64,000 bases of DNA from Synaphobranchus kaupii (GCA_029718625.1 CM056383.1:24157930-24221929), one strand, 5' to 3'. Numbered from the stretch's first letter, positions 11,750-24,159 are shown. A program made the numbers and translations. Notes: a model not told the origin generated them from the letters alone.

Positions 11750-12856
11750 CAGTGCATCCGGAAAGTATTCACAGCGCTTCACTTTTTCCACATTTTGTTC
11801 TGTTACAGCCTTATTCCAAAATTGATTAAATTAATTTTTTCCCTCAAAATTCTACACACAACACCCCATAATGACAATGTGAAAAAAGTTTTTTTGAGAT
11901 TTTTGCAAATTTATTAAAAATAAAAAAATAAAATTTCTCATTTACATAAGTATTCATAGCCTTTGCTTTAACGTATTTTTAAAGTATCATATTTCATATT
12001 TGGTCGCATATCCTTTACATGCTGTTACTTCCTGAAGTCTGTGACCATCAACATCAAAAAAACTGTCGATATCTTATTTTCAGGTACTGTTACAAGCGAT
12101 ACTATAACCTCTCTGCATTTGAATGGATCTCTATGGAAATTGGGGGGTGAGACTAGATTCAGCCGTAAATTACACTGGTACAGTATGGAACACATGGCTG
12201 GCTAAATGGCTGTAAGTTATCAAGGGTCTGAGCTATCAAACGAGCCCCAAACCATCACTCTGTTGCCAGATATGGAGTAGATGTGGATGGATCACTTTAA
12301 GGGTTGTTACCTACTGTTACCACATCTACTCCATATCTGGCAACAGAGTGATGGTTTGGGGCTCGTTTGATAGCTCAGACCCTTGATAACTTACAGCCAT
12401 TTAGCCAGCCATGTGTTCCATACTGTACCAGTGTAATTTACGGCTGAATCTAGTCTCACCCCCCAATTTCCATAGAGATCCATTCAAATGCAGAGAGGTT
12501 ATAGTATCGCTTGTAACAGTACCTGAAAATAAGATATCGACAGTTTTTTTGATGTTGATGGTCACAGACTTCAGGAAGTAACAGCATGTAAAGGATATGC
12601 GACCAAATATGAAATATGATACTTTAAAAATACGTTAAAGCAAAGGCTATGAATACTTATGTAAATGAGAAATTTTTGTTTTTTATTTTTAATAAATTTG
12701 CAAAAATCTCGAAAAAACTTTTTTCACATTGTCATTATGGGGTGTTGTGTGTAGAATTTTGAGGGAAAAAATGAATTTAATCAATTTTGGAATAAGGCTG
12801 TAACAGAACAAAATGTGGAAAAAGTGAAGCGCTGTGAATACTTTCCGGATGCACTG
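11750..12856. mobile_element. Foldback element with Tc1-type ends (1107 bp)
   Basis: The element is bounded by TA (11748-11749 and 12857-12858) and starts CAGTGCATCCGGAAAGTATT, a common fish Tc1-type terminus. Its two 537-bp arms (11750-12286 and 12320-12856) are almost perfect reverse complements around a 33-nt loop. The outer ~230 bp of each arm is Tc1 terminus. The inner ~300 bp is a different sequence that also forms the core of the foldback at 21.1-22.1 kb. There is no transposase ORF. Short apparent ORFs at the two ends are mirror images of each other and are not genes. Confidence 0.93.
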
Positions 12857-15722
12857 TATCTTAAGGATATTCAATCAAAATATTGAGGTGAGCAGTTTAT
12901 TATATATTATTAAATTAATTAAATGTATAATTTAATAACTTCCATCACGCCCGCGTTACCGCTAGGGGGCGTTTGGCAGCAAGAGGTTAAAGAGTAAGTG
13001 CACCCACTGTCTCAGACTGTCTCCGCCTACTACACAATTTCGAAAAATACTTTGTGGGGTGAGTGAGGGAGAGGGGTGGGAGGAGGTGTGCCCATCATCA
13101 TTTGCATAAATGAACGTACAATGTACAAATGATTTTGTATAACTCAAACTGTAAAACTAGCCGTAGCAGATCAAATATGACAAGATTCAGCAACTGCATG
13201 GCGTATTTCTCACCTCAAATATTTTCAGAAACATATTTCAGTGGACTATTTAGTAGGGGTGTGCAGCGATGCCACTATCTGTATTTGTTCGACCATTAAC
13301 GTTATCTAACTGCATTCAGATTAAACACCGGAAGTGGGCAGGGCTTCAACCGGAAGTGGTGTTGCATATAGGAAATATTTTCTAGTTTAAAATGAATTTT
13401 TATTGCAATTTATGTCTTTTTTTTTTTCTTTTCAAAACGTTTTATAAGAACTATATTCTGGACTTATTTTGTTTCGTTAAAGGTTGTTTTTGTTAACCTA
13501 TTTGAACCCCCCACCACCTAACTGGGGGACACTGAACAATAATTTTGGATAAGAACTGTAAAAAATCTGAGTTCAAAAAATGAACTCACCAGATTTGATT
13601 ATATAAACCAGTTTTATAAAAGCATGAATTATACATTCCATTATACATTTGAATGGAAACTATTTCCACGATAACAAACCTTTCTGTCTGTTGTGATTTC
13701 ATATTGTACTTTTTTTATTTAGTCACCCCCCCTCCCCCCACAGCTCAATGGTTTCAGGCCCTGTATTGCTCCTCGCTAGCTCAGCTTGCTCTCTTGTTTT
13801 GTTTTTGCACTATGTGAAACGAAAGGTGAAATGATTATTATGTGAAATGCAATGACAAATTCACGATGGTTAAACATATTACTGATGTTAGGTTGCACGA
13901 GGTGGGAGGCGAGGGTGTGTGTGTGTGCTTGTGTCATTTGCGCAGTGACAGTGCTTGTTGCGGACTGAGAGGCTATATGCTACAGCAGCCCACTGGCATT
14001 AGCCCTAACGCGGTGTTGAGCAGTGAGACTGGTGTAACATTTGCACTTGCAGCAGAAGAAGCTACAATCGGAGTAGCTAGCCAGCCACTCGCTTTCGCCC
14101 TCCATACAAGAAAATTAATGATAGACTGCCTGGTGGAGTCGAGAGACCAAGCTACATATGGATAGGCTCGCTAATTTCTTGATCTACAGCATGCTGTGCT
14201 GTCCGTCTCCTTTCTACTGTTTAGTGTCTAGTGTGCATATAGCAGCGAGTAGGCTGCAGCTGCTTAGGTTTGCGATGGAGATTGACTAGGCTATAATAAG
14301 TTTTTAGGCACTGGAAGTCTTCACCGCAAATCTAAGCAGCTCTTTCTAGGTACAGTAGGGAGGAGATGGGAGACAGCAAGCGATGACAGGGGACCGATAC
14401 GTATTAATCTCGGTGTCATCTCGATATGCATTCACCTCTCTTAAAACATGCCAGGCTTGTGTGTGTTCTCCGCTATTTGCCCCGCTGCGCCCGCAGTAAA
14501 AGGCATAGACAGGTGGGCACTGGGCACTGAATCAAAGATTTCCCTGCGGCAATTAAATTATTTCTCGAATATCAACTGGAAACTTCGGGTAGGAAAATAT
14601 CCGTTTCCAACCCACTATCCGTTGCATTAATTAAACTTTCAGCTTACTGTACGTGTTAGCTAGCTAACTAGAGCCACAGCTCTCCGCTGCTGTGCTGTAA
14701 TGTGTGGAGAGAAAGCAACAACAGAAGTGGATTCGCATGCAGGTACATATTTGCGACAATAGCACTGTAACTTAATTAAAATTAATATATTTAATATCAC
14801 AGATTCTGTGAATGCTTGTTTCTACCCAAATGTATCGTTTAACATTCAACTCGCAATGAATAATCTCTCCTGGTCGAGAGTAATGCCAATAAATATCTTT
14901 ATAAACATTAAGTCAGTTTGTTTTTATAATGCTGATTTTGATGGGGCTTTTGTGTTAATCACTCCTGCTAGCGGCAGGATCTCAATAAATTCAATCTCTG
15001 GCGGCTAGATTTTGCGTTGTTCCTGCAGCTTGCTAGCTATGTGCCATAGAGAATAGATAGCAAGCCAGCCTGCATTGCGTGCTGTGATTGCAACCACTTC
15101 ATCCAAGCTAGAATTAGTCCATGTCTCTCTCACGTTTTTTTTTTTTTTCCCGAATCCGAATATTCATGAATATTTAATTGAGGGTATTTTCATCCATATC
15201 AGATGAACCGTTTAGAAATTATAGAACCTTTTGTACATAGGCCCCCCATTTTCGGGCATCAAAAAATATTGGACAGTTTAACATAATGTAGAGTAAATTA
15301 ATAATTTTTAATATTTGGGAGTTCATCCGATATGGATGAAAATACCCCCAAATTAAAGCTGACAGTCTGCACTTCAACCTCATTGTCATTGTATCCTTTC
15401 AAACTCAGTGCTAGAGTACAAAACCAAAATAACTAAAATGTGTCCAATAAATTATGGTGCTGACTGTATGTGCAAACCAGTATTAAATGGCTGTAACCTT
15501 TCTGTGTTACTATCTAGTGATTGACTATTGAAGTTTATTTTCAGGTCTAATTTCCATTTTAAACGAAAGTAGCATCAAACTCCTTTTATATATTTCAGAA
15601 GTAAAATAAAGGGAAAACTGTCTGGAAATGGAAGGAATTATGTTATTGAAAGGCCAAATATCCCACAAACTGCATTTGAGAGACCGTTGTTTTGTGTTAG
15701 CGGCTGCAGTTGCGTGACTCAC
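12857..15722. other. UBE3A intron, right part
   Basis: No coding sequence recognised. At 13255-13272 a TAGGGGTGTGCAGCGATG stretch resembles a hAT-type terminus, but no partner was found. Around 13890-14160 a TG-rich ORF lacks any known domain. Poly-T runs occur near 13420 and 15135. Confidence 0.6.
15176..15352. repeat. Short foldback (MITE-like)
   Basis: TGAGGGTATTTTCATCCATA near 15179 is matched in reverse complement by TATGGATGAAAATACCCCCA ending at 15350. This gives arms of about 30 bp around a 115-bp AT-rich centre. No target duplication is obvious. Confidence 0.65.
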
Positions 15723-16942
15723 CCTGACGAGGGCATCGTCGATGATGTGGTCTCTGCGCACCTTGAGCCGCAGGTAAGGGTTGAGCTGCTGGCCCTGGAC
15801 CAGACTGTAGAGGACCGTGATGCGTCTCTCGCTGTACATTCGGATCCGGTTATCGTAGTACAGGCCCAGGTTCTTGGTGACAGCGTTGAGGATGAAGGGA
15901 CAGGTCATGAAAGAGAACTTGTTCTCAGTCTCCACCTTGAAGAAGGTGTAGTCCTTGTCCATCTCCAACACGTCGTTGAGTGGCTCGTTGACAAACTCCT
16001 CAAAGGGGATTAGGGGCCGCCGGCAGTCCGTGGTCTTGACGCCCAGCTCCGTCTCCAGGGGGTCCACCCGAGGGCCCTTCTTGTTCCGCCGCTCCTCTCC
16101 CAGCAGCTCCTGGAGCTCGCTCGACTCCGGGACGGGCTCCTCATCCTCCTCCTCGTTGTGTTCCATGTCAAGGTCCCCGCCCAGGACGTTTGCATAGTAG
16201 ACGATTTTCAAGCACTTGGTTGACGCGGCCACGGCGTCGTCGTCGTTGACCAGGTTGCGGCTGTTGAACTCGTTGCTGATCACCTTGTAGGTGATGAGCT
16301 GCTGGAAGGTCTCCACCATGCGCCGGATCTGCTCTGCACCGTACTGCGACCAGAGTCGTGCCAGCTTAGCCTGTGCTGGCAGGGGCAGCTTGCTCATCGC
16401 CTTGCAGAAGAGCGGCAGGGCGATCTCCAGGTACTCGGGGCTGTGCAGGTTGCTGTTCTCCATCACGATGACGAATAGGTTCAGGTAGTTGGGGTCCCGC
16501 GAGTACACGTTGTGGTAGGTCAGGTCGCATTCCACGTTGGGCGAAAGGTAAACCAGCGCGTTGAGGAAGGCTGCCTCGATCTTGTCATTGGCCAGTAACC
16601 TGTTGTAGACCCGCCTCACAGCATCAATGTCCACCGAAACCTCGTCGGGCCCGAGTTTTTGTGCACTGCAGTCTCCTTGAGAGGCACCCTCTAGTGTCCC
16701 GGCCATGGCCGTGGCGGAACAGGCGGCCTTCTCCTTCTCATCCTCGTCCTTGTCCTCATCTTTGGCCTGGAGGGACTTGAGCTCCTCCTTAGTGTGATGT
16801 TTTGCCTTGCGGAAGCTCTGCACCAGGCCCTCCGCACTGGAAAAGACCCTGCCAATCACACGAATCAGCGGGGAGTAGTCCTCCTTTTCCCTGCAGATAT
16901 CCAGGATCTCGTACACCTTCTCCTCCGTCAGGTAATTCAAAT
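15723..16942 (-). CDS. ube3a: UBE3A large central exon (1220 bp)
   Basis: After the acceptor TTCCCCAG the exon begins at 16942 with AT, completing an Asp codon, then [20 protein letters not shown]. It ends with GTCAGG at 15723 before a GTGAGT donor. The 406 full codons cover the region between AZUL and HECT and the first HECT residues ([20 protein letters not shown]). Visible landmarks are the acidic [12 protein letters not shown] stretch, [38 protein letters not shown], an LxxLL motif in [19 protein letters not shown], and the basophilic RRIT site before VLYSLV. Relative to the mammalian protein as I remember it, the stretch before LQELL is two residues shorter and the Ser-rich linker before QKLGPDEV differs. 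There are no frameshifts or stops. Confidence 0.98.
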
Positions 16943-18065
16943 CTGGGGAACAATGAACAATGAATTAGCGCTGTTGTAGTTTTAGCCAATGAGTTCATCA
17001 TTACAACAAGGGTGCCAATTTCTGCCCAAGCAGGGATCGAGAATTTGGTGTACTGTATGTCCGTTAGGTAACATACAGTCTCAACCTAAGGCGCTATCTT
17101 ACTAGGCCATTTGAAAAAGGAAGTTACAGTTGACCAACACTAGATTAGGGTTCATCAGAAGTAGTAATAGACCACTAGTTTATAAGCAAATAACATCCAT
17201 GGAAGTTGGGTGGACTGTAGGGCTGCACGATGTATCCTTTTTTTTAAATTTCTATGGTCATCATGATATGAACTTCCACAAACACATCGCAAAGGGCTGC
17301 AATATCACAATTATTAATATTGGTGCAAGCCATATCAATTTTGGCCCGCAATGCAAACTTTTTTTTCTCCGCAATGCAATCAGCAAAGCCTAATTTATTG
17401 TTATAGTAATTTAAAGTGTCTGAAAATTACATTTTCAACTGAAAAAAGTATTGCAACACTTTTTACTCAATGCCGCGCACCTGTAGAATTCGACTCCGTC
17501 ATCCTTTGCCACACAGTGTGATTCGACAGCCAGAGGAAGAGGTTTTTGACAGGTGTTGATAAAAATAGAAAAACTATCGGAATAAATAAGAAAGTGTCGA
17601 ATGTATGAAGTAGGGTAATAAGTAATTAAACCGGTTGGCTGACATCAATTTCATGCAGGGTTCATCAAGTTAATTTTAAAGTGATACTGCAGTCAAAAAC
17701 CGACTTTTCCCGTTGAAAACCGATGTTTTGGGTTAGATTATGATCATACACAACTGTCTATGTCCGAAAATCTCATGTTTAGTCAAAATAGTTTTATCTG
17801 AGTTTTTGTGTAGACTTACCAATACGCTGGTTTCCGGGGATTCGTTACGTCACAAGATCCTTAACATAAAAATGGATGGAGTTGAGGTGATCCTAGGGGT
17901 GGTCTCGGCTGGGCAGGTGGTATAAAAGCAGAGACCAACTTTTTTTTTTTTTCCCCCTCTTTGAGACTGAGACCCTTGTACTGCTAACTAGCTAGTTCAA
18001 GTTCAAATGCGAATTGCTTTCTATTACTGCTAACGTTAATATTACGACTTATATCGAGCTACTAA
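16943..18065. other. UBE3A intron segment
   Basis: No gene seen. At 17219 AGGGCTGCACGAT marks a hAT-like or similar terminus ('gggctgcacgat' repeats are common in fish), followed by about 180 bp of related sequence. No matching opposite end was found. The segment ends with a poly-T run near 17941. Confidence 0.55.
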
Positions 18066-19447
18066 GGCTACGTTCACACTGCAGGCCTTAGTGCTCAATT
18101 CCGATTTATTGCTCAGATCAGATTTTTTTTGTTTGGCTGTTCACATACATTTTTTAATGTGGCCCATTTCTGATTGCAGTGTGAACCGATTGCTCTGCTC
18201 AAATGACCCGTGCAAATTAACAAAAGACATAGCATAGCGCCTGTTACCCAGCCTGCAGAAATAAACAACAACAAAAAGGAAGTCATCAAAGTCACAGCTT
18301 CTGCGTTAATTTTAAAGTTGATGTGCAGTGGAGCTAATGATAAGGGTGAGGAGACGGGGGAAAAAAGCCTAGCTTTTTGTGCTGCCATGGCTGCTACTTC
18401 TGTGCAGAGGGACTTGTGAATGCCAGATCTGAGCCAGGAATGAGGGGACCGTGACATGGGCGGTTTCAGTGAAACTCAAGCAAGCCATGAAATTAGTGAT
18501 TCTGAGGACGGGTGAGTTAAGAAAATGGAGCGCTCAGCCGTTTGACTAGTGAGACCAGTTGATATAACATTTATAAAACGGATAGTTCCGGGATGCAGAT
18601 TGGCCAATACAGCGTTCCAGCCGTGTTACAATACACAGTATAAAAAAGCTATCACACGACACATCTGTTCAACTTCATGTTGAACGTTAGGCTATAGCCC
18701 AACATCACTGCGCACCCTTAGATTAAACTATTGACACATTATTGGACCGACAACCATTAACGTTCGTTAAGCACCTACATGAGAAAACCGTGAATAATAA
18801 ATACCGTGCAACAAACCAAGACAATAATATGGACAGTTCTAACATTATTTTAAATCACAAAACGGTTAACGCAGCTGTCCGCGAATGATATAAAAATGTA
18901 GCCTACGACTTATTATGGTGTAGGCTATCGTTTGTGCCCAAACAAATTCACTGCTTTGCACATTTACCACTTATCTAAAATGACAACACATGATGATATA
19001 ATGTGAATGTGTTGATAACCTAACTAGCCCGTGCGCTATGTTCTAATGGTGTATTCAAATTATCTCGGAAGTCGGAATATTTCTGATTAACGAGAAGAAA
19101 AAACTATTTGAACGTGACATTATTGTCACGTTCAAATAGTTTTTTCTTCTCGGAAGGAAATAAACTTGCGAACTTGCGAGTTCATTTGAATACACCATAA
19201 TGCCCTACATCAAAAATGACGTAAAAAGTCACATTAATTCCGATCTGACTGTTCAGACTGCGTGCGCTTTGACACAATCGGTTATCTATCGGAATCTAAT
19301 ACCACATTCAAAAGTGGCCCAAATGAGAATTGGAAATGTCAGATTCAATGTGATTTCGCTGTTCACACCATAAAAAATCAGATCTGTGTCACATTTGAGG
19401 AAAAAATCGGATCTGGGCCACTTTTTACCTGCAGTGTGAACGTAGCC
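18066..19447. mobile_element. hAT-like element with GGCTACGTTCACACTGCAGG ends
   Basis: GGCTACGTTCACACTGCAGG at 18066 is mirrored by CCTGCAGTGTGAACGTAGCC ending at 19447. Subterminal sequence on both sides is rich in CAGATC/GATCTG and TGTGAAC words. This fits a non-autonomous hAT-type element of about 1.38 kb. I could not find a clean 8-bp target duplication (GCTACTAA against ATAGAGAG), and no transposase-like ORF is present. It carries a nested palindromic MITE. Confidence 0.75.
19046..19198. mobile_element. Palindromic MITE with 28-bp perfect hairpin
   Basis: ATGGTGTATTCAAAT at 19046-19060 is exactly mirrored at 19184-19198. Inside, a 28-bp arm (19091-19118) pairs perfectly with 19125-19152 around a 6-nt ATTATT loop. 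It is nested in the hAT-like element at 18066-19447. Confidence 0.85.
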
Positions 19448-21078
19448 ATAGAGAGTTATTCATCTACAACATCTTACTTTGGTATCTTTAGCTAACTTGC
19501 CTGCATTATGCCAAGGAGTCAGAGATGTATCGTTCCTCAACTCTGTTCGCTTTCATAATCTGCCGAGAGATGGAATGTATCGATAAGTTAGGTAATGCAA
19601 GGCAGTCTATTGTGTGTGAGTTTAGCCCCGTTTGAGGCTAGCTAGCTAGTTATCGCTATCATTTATGAATAATGTTAGCTAATAAATGATAACAATTCTC
19701 TCCGGACCAAGTGGATGAGGGCGCTACAACCAGCCATGTTCAATATAACGTTACTGTGTGACTGGGTTTTGCTGTGTTTTTGAATGTATTTAATAGTAAC
19801 GTTACTTTAGCGTGAATGAGCGTACTGAGTTCAGTGGGGCTGAGTCAGTTCACCAAGACACACCCTTTCACTCCTTGACCGTATGAATATTCATAATATG
19901 ACTACGTGGCATCATCGTCATATGACCACACCTACTCACGAGTTCCAGTTCAAATTGAAGCGGTAAAACAGGCCTTAGAAAAGGCTCTGCAGTATCTCTA
20001 AGACATTTTAATGCGAAATGAAACGCGATTTAAGACCTATATCGCGACACATACTCACGAGACATGGCTAATAGCACTACGCATTTTGAACCAGCAATGG
20101 GATGTTGTTGGTACAGCCCTCTTTTTGAGTTGTCCCAAAACTCACAAGACATATTTCACAATGATTTACTTATTTCTTTTATTTTTCATATTTCACCAGG
20201 CTTATACAACAATAATGTTAATTCATTCAATGCCAGAGTGTTCTGGAACACTAAGCCTCAGCAGTGCGAAGCCAATATGGCTGCTGACATTCAAAAGTTT
20301 TAGATTGATCCTGTCAATGTGCAAACTTCTAATAAAACACATTATTTTACCTATTCCAACATAATTTTTTGTTAGTGAGAATAGATGGCACTAAAAAGCA
20401 CACCTTCTGGTTTAGTTCACTATTAGAACAATGTAAAACAATATTGATGGAAATATAAACAATTAGTTAGTTTGGTTAACATGAGTCTTACATATAACTG
20501 GACAGAGAATTATTAAATATAAGTCGGGGAAAGGGAGATTATAAAACTCCTTGATGGTAGGCTACTGTCCGTGATTCAAACGTTTACCAGATGATAGCGG
20601 AACGACTGAAAGCTAGGTCAGTCATTTTCTTCCGTTACTGAGACAGTAGCATAGCAGTAGCCTAGTTTGTTATATTGGCCACTTGATTGTGTTCAATTTC
20701 TTTATGTCCTTGGTCACTGGCACAGAAACGTGTTTGTACAAATTGACGGGGACGCGTTATTCCCACGCCCGATGTTGGTTTAGATGGTTAGACATGAGGT
20801 TTTTTTCCAATATTACATGGTTCCATCTAGAACCATGCATAAAATGTATTTTTGTTTGTTTTTAAAAAAAAAATTTTTTTTTTAAAACAGCAAAGACGGT
20901 AAAAGAACGTAATTGGTCATTGTTTAATTTCCCCCTGACTCAAATCCAGAATTATTTACTGGTGTAGCAGTACCGGTGGTCGACTTCAGTCACCCCCAGC
21001 ACTTTAGACCGTTCGTATGTTCGTCGACTAAAGTCGCCCGCGGCACTGAATGAGTTAAGAACCTGAACCGTTTTCATA
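19448..21078. other. UBE3A intron, no gene recognised
   Basis: Scattered TAACGTTA and GCTAGC words, AT-rich tracts and a poly-A/T junction at 20863-20884. Small ORFs near 20011-20364 overlap each other in two frames and show no known domain. Confidence 0.6.
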
Positions 21079-22112
21079 CAGACGTGCTCAAATTTGTTGG
21101 TACCCCTGGTAAAGTTGGGTTAAAAGGGTTATAAAAAATTCACCGTTTGGTGAATTAGCTTAATCTCACACTGAAAAAATTTGAAAAATCCAACCTTTAA
21201 TTGACGTTCATTTATTATGAGAAAAAAAATCCCTCATCAAGAAATTATTATTTTCAACAAAACCACATTGGCCACAATTATTGGTACCCCCTGCATTTAT
21301 ATATTGAATAAAGTAATACTTTTTTATATTTGGTAGCATATCTTCGCATGCCATGACTTCCTGATGTCTGTGACCCAACAACATCAAAAGACTCTTGATA
21401 TCTTATTATCTGGTACTCTTACAAGCGATAATATAACGTCTCTGCATTTGAATGGATCTCTATGGGAATTGGGGGGTGGGACTACATTTAGCTGTAAATT
21501 ACACTGGAATAGTATGGAACACATGGTTGGCTAAATGGCTCTAAGTCATCAAGGGTCTGACATACCAAACAAGCCTCAAACCATCACTTTGCTGCCAGAA
21601 ATACAGTAGATATGGATGGATGACTTGAATGGTTTCTTCCCTTAAAGTGAACCACCCTTAAAGTGATCCATCCATATCTACTGCATATCTGGCAGACCCT
21701 TGATGACTTAGAGCCATTTTACCAACCAAGTATTCCATACTGTTCCAGCATAATTTACAGCTAAATCTAGTCCCACCCCCGAATTCCCATAGAGATCCAT
21801 TCAAATGCAGACATTATAGCATCGCTTGTAAGAGTACCAGAAAATAAGATATCAGTCTTTTCATGTTGTTGGGTGACAGACATCAGGAAGTCATGGCATG
21901 CAAATATATGCGAAAAAATATGAAAAATTATTACTTTATTCAATATATAAATGCAGGGGGTACCAATAATTGTGGCCAACGTGGTTTTGTTAAAAATAAT
22001 TATTTCTTGATGAGGGAATTTATTTTCTCATAATAAATTAACGTCAATTAAAGGTTGGATTTTTCTCATTTTTTCAGTGAGATTAAGCTAATTCACCAAA
22101 CGGTGATTTTTT
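21079..22112. mobile_element. Second foldback element; different Tc1-type end, shared core
   Basis: The left end starts CAGACGTGCTCAAATTTGTT after TA at 21077-21078. The left arm to about 21624 is mirrored from about 21668 to 22112 around a loop of about 43 nt. The right arm has lost about 35 bp near 21692 and stops short of the terminal 'ACCAGGGGTACC' section. The inner part (CTGATGTCTGTGACCCAACA, then TTTGAATGGATCTCTATGGG and GATATGGATGGAT) matches the core of the element at 11750-12856. The outer part instead belongs to the family of the MITE at 42495-42739. No ORF of note. Confidence 0.88.
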
Positions 22113-22650
22113 TCCCCCATTAGTTGAGAGGCCAGGAGAGCATGGACGTGAGCCTGCAGCATTAGAATGGGTTATGACTAACACACTTCACTGCAGCAAG
22201 CAGCATATGTATTCTTATCTGCTGGAGGAGAACAGTGAAGACCAGTAGGAGATTATTTTACTGTGGCAATGTGGTGCTGTTCAAAATAGTTCTTGTGCTC
22301 TCCAAAATAAAAGAGAAGAGAACAGAGTGAACTGGAGAAAAACCCTTGGGGCAGAGGGATAGGAGACATTACAAGAGGCTTCTGTGTCAGCTGACACGGA
22401 AAAGTTGCTTTTCCGTAAAACATGGGATTGGAGACATATTTCCCAAATTTCGAAGTCACATCAATTTCTACATGTTTCTCTGATCTTATGGAAGTAGCTC
22501 TGCTGTGAGATTCACTGCAGATTTTAACGTACAACACAAGGACTTTCCTTGTTTTCTCAAAGTTTCCACGGCTGCGCTCACGCATGTGTGTCAATGCTTT
22601 TTGTTTTTCTACAGTCAAATCGGGTGCTTTGGTGGGGGGCGGTATCTCAG

Positions 22651-23404
22651 AATGACGATGCGTGGCGCTGTAATGGCGACATGTAGTCCAGCTGTCTCTC
22701 GTGTTTGTGTCTGTTAATTTGAATGTATTTCGTTGTGTCTGGCTTTTGTCTTTTGTTTTTTTCATGCGCTGTGTGTCTGTTGTGGTACGGGGAAGCGGGC
22801 TGGAGATTTTTCAGGGCACTCCTGCTGCTTGTTTTGATAATATTGAGGAATTGTCTAGTCGGGATAATTTTGTTTGTGGTCGTCACCATGGAGACGCATT
22901 CGCAATGTATGCTCGGGAATATCTGTTGTATCTGCATCAACAAAGTTTACCATCGCTTTTCACCGGAGATGAAGATGTAGGGACTGATGCGGGAGTGCAG
23001 ACAATCTCCAAAAGGCAACCTGGGAAGGGAAGGAGAAGATAATGCGGGGGAGGAGCGAGGAGACGAGTGGGAAGGCTGGCGCAGTTCGGTGCTCCGTTTC
23101 GACAGTGTACAGAGACCACAACACTGCGTGTATGGAGGAAAGTTCTGGAGGCGGAGTTTGTGTGTTGGACTGCTTAATGACAATGGACATCTTGGGACAG
23201 CGGGGGCTATTTTTAATCATGGCTGTATTCCACTTTAATTCACGTAATTAGTTTGATTAATGCAATGATTCTATTGAATGTCTTTATTTGGTATGTTTGT
23301 TTGTGTGTTGTGGGTCTGCCCCACTGTGTCTTTTTTCTTGATGCTGGTGGCTACAATCGAAGTATCCTAAAGGGAAAATAAAAGTTTTTCTATTCTATTC
23401 TATA
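22651..23404 (+). mobile_element. Half-LINE retroposon, copy 1
   Basis: About 750 bp with a LINE-like 5' coding part joined directly to a 3' region. It ends AATAAAAGTTTTTCTATTCT, a TTCTA-type tail. The open frame to 23042 encodes GRHHGDAFAMYAREYLLYLH, then SLPSLFTGDEDVG and a basic KGRRR end. The Y(A/S)RE-LL-L motif matches the pre-endonuclease linker of the two larger LINEs. Endonuclease and reverse transcriptase are absent. A nearly full second copy lies in opposite orientation at 24965-25705, so the shape is a family trait rather than a single truncation. The frame has no ATG at its start. Confidence 0.8.
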
Positions 23405-23845
23405 GCTTGTTTGATGTGTTGTATGGGAGGGATTTGAAGAGTGATGCTGGGGCCTAAGAAGCCCACCAGTGGACAAGCAAAGAGGCCAGCAGTCAGAGTC
23501 TTTGGCATAAAGGCTTCAGAAATGAACTCGCTCAAGCTTTTGGCTTGACCTGGCAGGCCACGCAGCTATTGAGGACTAGGACTATCCACAAGACCAGGGG
23601 AGGCTAACCCTGGTCCCAGAAAGCCACACAGTTTGCTGGTTTTCACTGTTACTCAGCAATTAGTTAATCAATTAAAGCTATTTATTACAGTTATAACCCG
23701 GTTTATTTTCATTTGCTCTAGAACTGTTGTTGATTTTATAAACGAAAATAAAAACTAGCACGCTCTTTCTTGGATGAGCGTTAGGCACCCTCATGCTGGC
23801 CCAGAGGTAGGAATGGGTCAAAAGGGTCAAAGGTTAAGGCCTCAC
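23405..23845. other. UBE3A intron segment between half-LINE and AZUL exon
   Basis: No gene or repeat recognised with confidence. The minus-strand reading through 23781-23845 is an extension of the exon frame past its donor site. Confidence 0.6.
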
Positions 23846-24159
23846 CTTTGAAGTCGTCCCTGATGGTGTGCAGATCTCTGCGGTTTATCTTCCTGTCACT
23901 GCAGGCTGAGTTGTGGCGAGGTCCTTTGGCACTGTTCTCCAGGTACGCAGAGCTGGTTCCTTTTTTGGAAGGGTGAGGGTCGCACAGTTTGGCGTTCATT
24001 TTGTACAGCTCCAGGGCCTTCACGGCGGCCGCGTTGTTGTCCATGCGGGAGAAGCCGGGACAGGAAGCGCAGAAGTCATTGGTGCAGGCCTCATTTCCGC
24101 AACCCTCCGTTAATTGATGGTAGCAGCGCTCTATCAGATGCTTTGCAGCCGCTCGCTTC
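23846..24159 (-). CDS. ube3a: UBE3A AZUL zinc-finger exon (314 bp)
   Basis: After GGTGTAG the exon begins at 24159 with G, completing the ATG begun in the upstream exon. It continues [19 protein letters not shown] and ends in FK plus one base at 23846 before GTGAGG. It carries the amino-terminal zinc finger of UBE3A (AZUL), with conserved cysteines in [16 protein letters not shown] and in [11 protein letters not shown]. In mammals AZUL helps place the ligase at the proteasome and in the nucleus. After SSAYLENS the sequence is more variable ([19 protein letters not shown]), as expected for the linker before YLTEEK. The two inverted half-LINEs flank this exon. Confidence 0.97.

Noticed and set aside
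11642..12874. ORFs at 11642-11917 and 12689-12874 as a gene pair
   Set aside because: They are the same sequence read from the two inverted arms of the foldback element.
13842..14165. 107-residue TG-rich ORF
   Set aside because: Low complexity in part, with no domain, splice signals or conservation evidence.
16010..16488. Plus-strand ORFs over the large UBE3A exon
   Set aside because: Shadow frames of a conserved exon on the other strand.
22253..22765. 170-residue minus-strand ORF
   Set aside because: It overlaps the head of the half-LINE antisense and has no known domain.
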